Below, piece after piece: positions 15,427 to 21,523 of a stretch of 35,221 nucleotides of DNA. A program made the position numbers and the translations under genes. Every line of letters starts with the position of its first letter. The stretch's first letter is position 1. The DNA is taken from the NCBI GenBank assembly GCA_913041085.1, contig CAJWHN010000008.1, forward strand, positions 1-35,221, read 5' to 3'. Source of the stretch: an uncultured Flavobacteriales bacterium. GTDB taxonomy: Bacteria > Bacteroidota > Bacteroidia > Flavobacteriales > UBA7312. The notes below the pieces were generated by a model, which did no database searches, had not been told where the DNA came from, and was given only the letters and a program-made list of their open reading frames with translations.

Positions 15427-15458
15427 TTGTATAAAATTTTTGTCACAATGTTATACAA
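15427..15458. promoter_or_regulatory. CarH-type operator 2: TTGTATAA-N16-TTATACAA
   Basis: Half sites at 15427-15434 and 15451-15458, starts 24 bases apart as in the other two copies. On the plus side the right half site lies between a -33 TTG (15440-15442) and the -7 box at 15465; on the minus side the left half site covers the -33 region of the FAS1 promoter. This is the architecture of an autoregulated repressor that controls both directions. Confidence 0.78.
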
Positions 15459-15464
15459 AAAGCA

Positions 15465-15472
15465 TATATTTG
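15465..15472 (+). promoter_or_regulatory. -7 promoter box for the small gene-carH operon
   Basis: TATATTTG, perfect TAnnTTTG, with a TTTTTG -33 element ending at 15442, 22 bases upstream. The operator half site sits in the spacer. The start of transcription should fall near 15477. Confidence 0.6.
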
Positions 15473-15522
15473 CATAATAATTTATGACTATAGTGTCTAC
15501 AAAACTTTTAATAATTGGTACA

Positions 15523-15687
15523 ATGCCAAGAAAGAAGAAGCAAAGAATTTCAATAGAAGAAATTAAAAAAAGAACTCCAAAAATTATCTTTTACACAGAT
15601 AAAATGAAAATCAACCTAAAGTCGATGAGTAGTCTAGATTTTTGGTTTAATAAATATCCAAACGGTAAATATATAGTTAATGACTAA
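15523..15687 (+). CDS. small basic protein encoded ahead of carH
   Basis: 54 residues from ATG 15523, beginning with the basic run MPRKKKQR and followed by a mostly polar body with YTDKMKINLKSMSSLDFWFNKYPNGKYIVND. An in-frame ATG at 15484 would add 13 residues and give a leader of only about seven bases; I cannot decide between them. The end overlaps the carH start by eight bases, so the two are co-translated from the autoregulated promoter. No family recognised. The basic start might touch DNA, RNA or a partner protein. A partner or regulator of CarH is possible, but this is conjecture from position alone. Confidence 0.6.
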   Translation: MPRKKKQRISIEEIKKRTPKIIFYTDKMKINLKSMSSLDFWFNKYPNGKYIVND

Positions 15688-16561
15688 GTATAGTATAGAC
15701 CAGTTTTCACAAATCACGGGTATTACAAAATTTGTGTTGAGGACCTGGGAAAACCGATACGGTTTTCTCAAGGCTCAACGTACTGACACAAAGATTCGCT
15801 TCTACACTGACGAGTTACTTGTTCGTGCTTTAAATTGTAATTACCTGTTAGAAAATGGGTATAAAATTTCGGCTATTTCTAAACTATCTCATGACGAAAT
15901 ATCAACTAAGGTAGACGAAATTAAAAACAGTGCTGAAGATAATTCGATAGAGTCCTACTACATTGCCAAGTTGATAAAGTCAGCTCTTGATTTTGATTCT
16001 AATTTATTCAATTCAACTTATGAGAAAGGTGTTCAGGAGTTGGGTATTCTTGAATTTTACAAGTCGGTATTATTAGTTGCCTTTTCTAAAATTGGGATTT
16101 TTTGGCTCACTAATAGAATTGCCCCTTCACAAGAGCATTTTTTATCGGAATTAGTAAAACAAAAAATTGGTGCAGCAGCCGATTCAGCTTCTAATGATGA
16201 AATTAAAAAGGACACGTGGCTTTTATTTTTGCCAGAAAATGAATTCCACGAAATTGGATTAATTTTTGCTAAGTTTTTATTAATCAAAAACGGATTTGAA
16301 GTGGTTTATTTAGGTGCTAATGTGCCTTATGGTTCTTTATTGCAATTAGCAGAGAAAAAACATATAGATAATGTATTGTTCTTTTCTGTTTCTAATACAT
16401 CGAAAAGCAATTTAGATTTTACCATTAATTATTTGAATAAATCATTTCCAAAGTCTAAACATTTTCTAGTTGCTAATAGTTTAGATATTAATTTCCTCAC
16501 AAAGGAACATGATATCACAATACTAGATAATCTAGATGATTTTGTTCAAATTATTTCATAG
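15680..16561 (+). CDS. carH: CarH/LitR-type B12-dependent photoreceptor transcriptional repressor (MerR family)
   Basis: 293 residues. Residues 1-70 are a MerR winged helix (TGITKFVLRTWENRYGFL, QRTDTKIRFYTDE). Residues about 90-170 are the helical B12-cap domain with the light-sensing motif W142-x9-E152-H153. Residues 178 onward are the cobalamin-binding fold with E188-F-H190-E-I-G193, where H190 is the lower cobalt ligand. In known CarH proteins, adenosylcobalamin makes a DNA-binding tetramer in the dark; light breaks the Co-C bond and releases the operator. All residues needed for that are present. The C-terminal Gly-rich B12 motifs are weak. The gene is in a two-gene autoregulated operon and probably controls the three operators of this window. 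Its end overlaps the convergent 136-aa gene by 11 bases. Confidence 0.92.
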   Translation: MTKYSIDQFSQITGITKFVLRTWENRYGFLKAQRTDTKIRFYTDELLVRALNCNYLLENGYKISAISKLSHDEISTKVDEIKNSAEDNSIESYYIAKLIKSALDFDSNLFNSTYEKGVQELGILEFYKSVLLVAFSKIGIFWLTNRIAPSQEHFLSELVKQKIGAAADSASNDEIKKDTWLLFLPENEFHEIGLIFAKFLLIKNGFEVVYLGANVPYGSLLQLAEKKHIDNVLFFSVSNTSKSNLDFTINYLNKSFPKSKHFLVANSLDINFLTKEHDITILDNLDDFVQIIS

Positions 16562-16961
16562 AAATATTTCTACATTCAATAAACTTTCGAATAAATCTTT
16601 TGTGGCCTTTATTGTCTACAACATTTAATTTTATCGTGTAATTATTTATTTGGACCTCTAGTAATCCATCGTTATTCAAAAAGCTGATTTGATTGTAGCG
16701 TGACATTAAAACATATTCCTCATTTTTATGTCTAAAATATACCGCTACTCCTTTGGCTCGTAGCTCAAATGTACAATAAACTAAATCTGTATATTCCGCA
16801 AAATCTATCTCAAAATTCTTTGGTCTTATTTTTAATAATAGGTATTTGGGAGAACCATAAAAACCATTTTTGATTTTTTGAACTAAGGTGTAGGGATTGC
16901 CGCAAATAGCGAATAAGTTTTCTCGGATTTTTTTCTGATTTTGACTTGTTTTAAATAGCAT
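16551..16961 (-). CDS. unknown 136-aa protein behind a CarH-type operator
   Basis: 136 residues from ATG 16961. An in-frame ATG at 17012 exists but lies upstream of the predicted transcription start, so I reject it. The protein is basic, has no signal peptide or membrane helix, and looks like a mixed beta-rich domain: KYLLLKIRPKNFEIDFAEY, VYCTFELRAKGVAVYFRHK, LLEVQINNYTIKLNVV. The end has HKRFIRKFIECRN. I recognise no family. It stands alone between carH (convergent) and the large photorepair operon (divergent), under operator 3, so light-induced expression is predicted. It is a candidate new component of the photo-oxidative response. Confidence 0.7.
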   Translation of the reverse strand: MLFKTSQNQKKIRENLFAICGNPYTLVQKIKNGFYGSPKYLLLKIRPKNFEIDFAEYTDLVYCTFELRAKGVAVYFRHKNEEYVLMSRYNQISFLNNDGLLEVQINNYTIKLNVVDNKGHKRFIRKFIECRNISMK

Positions 16962-16963
16962 AG

Positions 16964-17003
16964 TTGTATATTTGTATAACAAAATTAATAAAAAGTTATA
17001 CAA
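16964..17003. promoter_or_regulatory. CarH-type operator 3 with an extra half site
   Basis: Half sites TTGTATAA at 16972-16979 and TTATACAA at 16996-17003, starts 24 bases apart as in the other operators. An additional direct half site, TTGTATA at 16964-16970, is eight bases upstream. The minus -7 box of the 136-aa gene lies between the two main half sites, so binding would occlude it; on the plus side the right half site precedes the long photorepair operon. Confidence 0.75.
16980..16987 (-). promoter_or_regulatory. -7 promoter box for the 136-aa gene
   Basis: TAATTTTG on the minus strand, perfect TAnnTTTG, 18 bases before the ATG at 16961 and enclosed by the two operator half sites. Confidence 0.5.
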
Positions 17004-17011
17004 GTTTATCA

Positions 17012-17019
17012 TTTATTTG
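17012..17019 (+). promoter_or_regulatory. weak -7 promoter box for the photorepair operon
   Basis: TTTATTTG, one mismatch from TAnnTTTG (second base), eight bases after the right half site of operator 3 and 25 bases before the ATG at 17045. Its position matches the boxes at operators 1 and 2, which lie 6-7 bases after the half site. Confidence 0.35.
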
Positions 17020-17044
17020 AAAAATTGAGTTTATACACTAGACT

Positions 17045-17506
17045 ATGGCACACTACCAACTTCGAAAAGAACAGTTTCTAAAAACAGATATTGACACTAT
17101 TTGGGATTTTGCATCATCTCCAGCCAATCTGAAGGAGATTACTCCCGATTATATGTTATTTGATATTACATCAAAAGGCCTGCCAGAAAAGATGTATCCT
17201 GGAATGATTATTTCTTACAAAGTTTCCCCTTTGTTAAATATTAAGATGAATTGGGTAACAGAAATAACACAGGTAAAAGACAAACATTTTTTTATTGATG
17301 AGCAACGTTTAGGTCCTTACAAAATGTGGCATCATCAGCACTTTTTCGAAGAAAAAGATGGTGGTGTATTAATGACTGATATTGTCACTTATATTCCTCC
17401 CTTTGGTATACTTGGTGATATCGCTAATGTTGTGCTTATCAAAAAACAACTAAAAGGCATTTTTGACTATAGATTTAAAGTAATGGATGAAAAATTTAAT
17501 CAATAA
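17045..17506 (+). CDS. SRPBCC (START-like) family protein
   Basis: 153 residues, cytosolic, no signal peptide. The pattern is that of the polyketide cyclase/dehydrase-like SRPBCC superfamily: HYQLRKEQFLKTDIDTIWDFASSPANLKEITP at the start, a beta-rich middle with HHQHFFEEKDGGVLMTDIVTYIPPFG, and a long C-terminal helix. The fold makes a deep pocket for hydrophobic ligands; which ligand is unknown. I recall related proteins beside photolyase genes in other light-regulated clusters. It is the first gene of the 12-gene operon (gap of two bases to the next) directly behind operator 3. A carotenoid, quinone or lipid ligand would fit the context but is conjecture. Confidence 0.82.
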   Translation: MAHYQLRKEQFLKTDIDTIWDFASSPANLKEITPDYMLFDITSKGLPEKMYPGMIISYKVSPLLNIKMNWVTEITQVKDKHFFIDEQRLGPYKMWHHQHFFEEKDGGVLMTDIVTYIPPFGILGDIANVVLIKKQLKGIFDYRFKVMDEKFNQ

Positions 17507-17508
17507 AT

Positions 17509-17988
17509 ATGAAAAGACCCTGGAATATAATTAGCCCACCAGTTTATAGTTTATTGACTTATGACGAACAAGGGAAAGTCAATATGAATATATGTACTTA
17601 TGTTTCGGCAGTAAGTATGAAGCCTAAAATGTATTCTATAGCCATAGATTACACCACCAAAACCTATAAAAATTTAGAAAAATCATCTAAGGTGGTTCTT
17701 CAATTGTTAAGTGCTTCTAACCTCAAGGTAATAAGGAAGTTAGGCAAAATTAGTGGTAAGCTTTTTGATAAAGACCGTTACCTCAACTCATACAATTTAC
17801 TTCAATCTTGGAAAGATTACAATGTGCTAAAAGATACTTGTGCATTAATTGAATTAGAAAAAAAATCGGTGGTCAATAATCACGGAGATCATGCTATTTT
17901 TTTCTTTGACGTTACTGGTTTTAAGACCATTTCTGAAAAAAATGTCCTTTCATTTCAGGACTTAGTAGATAACAGAATAATACTATGA
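17509..17988 (+). CDS. flavin reductase family protein, short
   Basis: 159 residues with the split-barrel FMN-binding fold of the flavin reductase-like domain. Supporting stretches are VSAVSMKPKMYSIAIDYTTKTYKNLEKS, in the place of the usual FMN-contacting segment, and LLSASNLKVIRKLGKISGKLFDK. It is followed three bases later by a second, longer member of the same superfamily that is not a close duplicate. Such proteins bind FMN and may reduce free flavin with NAD(P)H or act as flavin carriers. Next to photolyase-type genes it might help keep FAD reduced, though that is inferred from position. No membrane or signal sequence. Confidence 0.8.
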   Translation: MKRPWNIISPPVYSLLTYDEQGKVNMNICTYVSAVSMKPKMYSIAIDYTTKTYKNLEKSSKVVLQLLSASNLKVIRKLGKISGKLFDKDRYLNSYNLLQSWKDYNVLKDTCALIELEKKSVVNNHGDHAIFFFDVTGFKTISEKNVLSFQDLVDNRIIL

Positions 17989-17991
17989 TAT

Positions 17992-18624
17992 ATGCACCTT
18001 ACAAAAGAGCAGATACAACAAACTTCACGAATCAAGCGTCTCAATATAATTAACTCTATTACTGGAGTTAAGCCTGCAAATTTAATTGGTAGTATTTCTG
18101 AGAATGGGCATAGTAACTTAGCTATTTTTAGCTCTATAGTTCATTTGGGAAGCAATCCTGCTCTTTTGGGTTTTATCTTACGACCTCAGCACGAGGTTAG
18201 GAGAGATACATATGATAATATTATGCAAACGAAATATTATACCATTAATCATATTTCCTCTGACTATGTTGAAAACGCCCATTATACATCGGCTAAATTT
18301 GACAAGGAAGATTCAGAGTTTGAAAGGTGCAAGTTTACCGAAGAATATTTATTTGATTTCGATGCGCCTTTTATTAAAGAAAGTCGTGTTAAGATAGGAT
18401 TAAAGCTAGAAGAAATGTTACCTATCGAGCTGAATAAATGTGTAATGGTTATTGGTTCCATACAGCATTTATGGGTTGATGATGTGGCAGTCGAAGACGA
18501 TGGTCAAATCAATTTAGAATTGATAGATGATGTTGGAATAGGAGGTTTGAATAGTTACTATAAATTAAAGCGTATTGCTCAGTTTCCTTACGCAAGAGTA
18601 AATGAATTACCTGATTTTGAGTAG
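17992..18624 (+). CDS. flavin reductase family protein, long
   Basis: 210 residues with the flavin reductase-like split barrel. Family features are TGVKPANLIGSISENGHSNLAIFSSIVHLGSNPALLGFILRP, which forms the FMN pocket, and RDTYDNIMQTKYYTINHI, followed by SAKFDKEDSEFERC. This version is known to me from flavobacterial light-response clusters as a conserved neighbour of photolyases. It is encoded between the short flavin reductase and the DUF2256 gene with gaps of only three bases. Cytosolic. Activity on free FMN is plausible; substrate and electron donor cannot be read from the sequence. Confidence 0.82.
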   Translation: MHLTKEQIQQTSRIKRLNIINSITGVKPANLIGSISENGHSNLAIFSSIVHLGSNPALLGFILRPQHEVRRDTYDNIMQTKYYTINHISSDYVENAHYTSAKFDKEDSEFERCKFTEEYLFDFDAPFIKESRVKIGLKLEEMLPIELNKCVMVIGSIQHLWVDDVAVEDDGQINLELIDDVGIGGLNSYYKLKRIAQFPYARVNELPDFE

Positions 18625-18627
18625 ACA

Positions 18628-18768
18628 ATGAGAAAGCCTCTGCCACATAAAAACTGTTTGGTTTGTCAGAAACCTTTTTCTTGGCGTAAAAAGTGGGAAT
18701 GGGTTTGGGAAGACGTAAAATATTGCAGCGAACGTTGCAGAATAAATAAAAATAACAAGAATGAATAG
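18628..18768 (+). CDS. DUF2256 small zinc-ribbon-like protein
   Basis: 46 residues. The sequence shows the DUF2256 signature: C-x2-C ([16 protein letters not shown]), then [14 protein letters not shown] with a second C-x3-C pair, so a four-Cys zinc site is likely. DUF2256 genes are frequent neighbours of cryptochrome/photolyase-type genes in many bacteria. Here the stop codon overlaps the ATG of the cryptochrome gene (ATG 18761), giving tight translational coupling. The ATG at 18628 lies three bases after the previous stop. Function is unknown; the coupling suggests a partner or maturation role for the next protein. Confidence 0.88.
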   Translation: MRKPLPHKNCLVCQKPFSWRKKWEWVWEDVKYCSERCRINKNNKNE

Positions 18769-20248
18769 TGTAAATATAATTTTTCCTAATCAGCTTTTTA
18801 AGCACAGCGATTTATTGGATAATACTTATCCTGTATATCTCGTTGAGGAATATTTATTTTTTAATCACTATCAATTCCACAAGCAAAAATTAGCCTTTCA
18901 CAGAGCAAGTATGCAGTTTTATAAATCTTACCTTCAAGATTTGGGTAAGACGGTTCATTACATTTCGGCTACAGACTCTAATTCTGATACCCGTAGGCTT
19001 TTAGAAAAGTTAATTGGTGAGGGTATTCAAGAAGTTCATTTCATTAATCCCGTTGACAATTGGTTAGAAAAACGAATTTCAAATGCTACTAAAGATATCA
19101 AATGTGTCGTTTATGAAAGCCCTTATTTCATTAATCAGTCCGACGAGTATTCTGAATTTTTCAAAACAACTAAAAAGAAGTTTTTTCAAACCTCATTTTA
19201 TATTGAACAACGTAAAAAATTAGGTATTTTACTTGAGAAAAATGCTTCGCCAATAGGGGGCAAGTGGAGTTATGATGCAGAAAATAGAAAGAAATATCCA
19301 AAAGGTAAAACGTCACCCAAAATTACTAAACTTGAGTCCAATGATTTTTATATTGAGGCGGTAAGTTATGTCAAAAGTAATTTTTCTGATAACCCTGGGG
19401 AGTTGTCTCAGACTCCAATTTATCCCAATGATTATCAGCAATCTATTGAATGGCTCAATGATTTTTTAGACCAACGATTTCATGACTTTGGTGTTTATGA
19501 AGATGCTATCGTAGATTCAGAACATTTCCTTAATCACAGTGTTCTTACACCCATGTTAAACGTCGGTTTGCTGACACCCTTGCAAATTATTGATAGCGCA
19601 TTAGAATATGTTGCACAAAATGATATACCTTTAAATTCTTTGGAGGGATTCATACGACAAATCATTGGTTGGAGAGAGTTCATTAGAGGTATTTATGTAG
19701 CTAAAGGAACAGAAGAAAGAAATCGCAATTTTTTTCAGCACAAACGAAAAATACCACCCTCTTTTTATGATGGCACAACAGGCATTATTCCCATTGATAC
19801 GACCATACGTAAATTATTAAAAACAGGCTATGCTCATCATATTGAGCGACTAATGATTTTAGGTAATTTTATGTTATTATGCGAGTTTGACCCTGATGAA
19901 ATATACCGTTGGTTTATGGAGCTATTCATAGATGCCTACGATTGGGTAATGGTACCTAATGTATATGGCATGAGTCAATTTGCTGATGGTGGTCTAATGT
20001 CCACTAAGCCGTATATTAGTAGCAGTAACTACTTAAAAAAAATGAGTAATTACAAAAAGGCTCAATGGCAAGAAATATGGGACGCTTTGTATTGGCGTTT
20101 CATCGATAAGCATAGAGAAGTTTTTAATAAAAATATTAGAATGAAACTTATGGTTTCTATGTATGATAAAATGTTGACTGAAAAGAAAGAAAAATTCATC
20201 ATTATTGCAGACAATTATTTTAAGTCTTTAGACGTTGAACTCAATTAA
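18761..20248 (+). CDS. FeS-BCP/PhrB-related cryptochrome/photolyase lacking the iron-sulfur cysteines
   Basis: 495 residues of the deoxyribodipyrimidine photolyase-related group (6-4 photolyases and CryB-like proteins). Signatures include [12 protein letters not shown] (311-322), [16 protein letters not shown] (355-370) and [21 protein letters not shown] (about 398-418). In PhrB-type proteins four Cys bind a [4Fe-4S] cluster. Here only two Cys exist, C115 and C374, neither in a cluster position: the segment that normally reads MSDYC-x2-C continues as MSNYKKAQW and joins LYWRF (443-447) after a shortened loop. It therefore cannot hold the cluster in the usual way. FAD binding and 6-4 lesion repair or light sensing are family inferences. 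Start overlaps DUF2256 by eight bases. Confidence 0.88.
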   Translation: MNSVNIIFPNQLFKHSDLLDNTYPVYLVEEYLFFNHYQFHKQKLAFHRASMQFYKSYLQDLGKTVHYISATDSNSDTRRLLEKLIGEGIQEVHFINPVDNWLEKRISNATKDIKCVVYESPYFINQSDEYSEFFKTTKKKFFQTSFYIEQRKKLGILLEKNASPIGGKWSYDAENRKKYPKGKTSPKITKLESNDFYIEAVSYVKSNFSDNPGELSQTPIYPNDYQQSIEWLNDFLDQRFHDFGVYEDAIVDSEHFLNHSVLTPMLNVGLLTPLQIIDSALEYVAQNDIPLNSLEGFIRQIIGWREFIRGIYVAKGTEERNRNFFQHKRKIPPSFYDGTTGIIPIDTTIRKLLKTGYAHHIERLMILGNFMLLCEFDPDEIYRWFMELFIDAYDWVMVPNVYGMSQFADGGLMSTKPYISSSNYLKKMSNYKKAQWQEIWDALYWRFIDKHREVFNKNIRMKLMVSMYDKMLTEKKEKFIIIADNYFKSLDVELN

Positions 20249-20265
20249 AAAATAAATTACAATAC

Positions 20266-21513
20266 ATGGCTAGAATTATCTTCACAACAGTACTAATTGG
20301 TTTCATTTTAAGTCTTGACCTTTACGTATGGTCAGCTTTCAAAACACAACTCATTGAAAGACCATTCTTGAAATATGCGTTTTGGACAATTACTTTACTG
20401 ACTATAATTTTTATGTATTATCCAGCCATAAATACCAATATGACACTATATCCCAATTATATGGTTATTATTTTTGGCTTTATATTTACCATTATTGGTT
20501 CAAAGTTAGCTATGGTTCTTCCATTACTAATTGATGATTTATTACGCCTTTTCAAATACGTATATCAAGCTGTTTTTGTCCAAAAAAGTCTTTCCTTAGG
20601 AGGCCAGCCCATAAGCAGATTGGCCTTCTTAAAAAATACAGCTTTAGGTTTAGGAGCATTGACCTTCTCTAGCTTTGCTTACGGTATTCTTGTTGGTCGT
20701 TTCAATTTTAAAAAGCACTTTGTAGACTTAGCATTGAAGAATTTTCCAAAAGAGGCAAAACCGTTGAAAATTGTTCAAATATCAGATTTACATTTAGGAA
20801 GTTTTCAGAGAAAAGATAAGCTAATGGAAGCCGTTGAATTGATAAATGAAGAAAATCCAGATTTTATTTTTTTTACAGGAGATTTGGTAAACAACCATGC
20901 TTCAGAGGCTGCTCCTTTTGTAGAGGTTCTCAAAAAGCTCAAAGCTAGATATGGCAAATATGCAGTTTTAGGTAATCACGATTATGCCGACTATATTGGT
21001 TTGGATTTGAAGTCTGATGAAGGAAGGTCAAAGTGGCAAAGGAATTTTGATGAAATACAACAGCATTTTACTAATTCAGATTTTAACCTTTTACTGAATG
21101 AAAGCCGATTAATAAATGTTGATGGATTAGAAATAAATGTTGTTGGTGTAGAAAATTGGGGCGATGGTAGATTTTCAAAATATGGTGATTTAGAGAAAGC
21201 GATGCTATCTGTAAAAGAAGGATTACCAACTTTTTTACTCTCTCATGACCCCACCCATTGGACTAACAAAGTTTTACCATTCTCAAAGCATGTGGATTTG
21301 CAATTGGCTGGTCATACTCACGGCATGCAATTCGGGATAGAAATAGGTGGAATCAAGTGGAGTCCTTCTCAATGGAAATATAAATTTTGGGCTGGTCTTT
21401 ATCAAAACAAGGAGCAATACCTTTATGTTAATAGAGGTATAGGTCATTTGGGTTATCCAGGGCGAGTAGGTATTATGCCTGAAATTACAGTATTAAACGT
21501 TCAATCAACTTAA
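20266..21513 (+). CDS. membrane-anchored calcineurin-like metallophosphoesterase
   Basis: 415 residues. Three to four membrane helices occupy about 4-150, then the catalytic domain with the full metal-ligand series: ISDLHLG, FFTGDLVNN, VLGNHDY, LLSHDPTHW and LAGHTHGMQFG. This is the YkuE/YaeI-like arrangement of an integral-membrane metallophosphoesterase. Substrate unknown; lipid pyrophosphates such as UDP-diacylglucosamine are hydrolysed by some relatives. It lies 17 bases after the cryptochrome gene and 10 bases before the TonB receptor, in the same operon. Why a phosphoesterase belongs with photorepair genes is not clear; membrane lipid adjustment would be one idea. Confidence 0.9.
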   Translation: MARIIFTTVLIGFILSLDLYVWSAFKTQLIERPFLKYAFWTITLLTIIFMYYPAINTNMTLYPNYMVIIFGFIFTIIGSKLAMVLPLLIDDLLRLFKYVYQAVFVQKSLSLGGQPISRLAFLKNTALGLGALTFSSFAYGILVGRFNFKKHFVDLALKNFPKEAKPLKIVQISDLHLGSFQRKDKLMEAVELINEENPDFIFFTGDLVNNHASEAAPFVEVLKKLKARYGKYAVLGNHDYADYIGLDLKSDEGRSKWQRNFDEIQQHFTNSDFNLLLNESRLINVDGLEINVVGVENWGDGRFSKYGDLEKAMLSVKEGLPTFLLSHDPTHWTNKVLPFSKHVDLQLAGHTHGMQFGIEIGGIKWSPSQWKYKFWAGLYQNKEQYLYVNRGIGHLGYPGRVGIMPEITVLNVQST

Positions 21514-21523
21514 TAAACTATAT

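Noticed and set aside
16962-17012. ATG 17012 as start of the 136-aa protein
   Set aside because: The -7 box at 16980-16987 would lie inside the extended gene, and the extension covers the operator.
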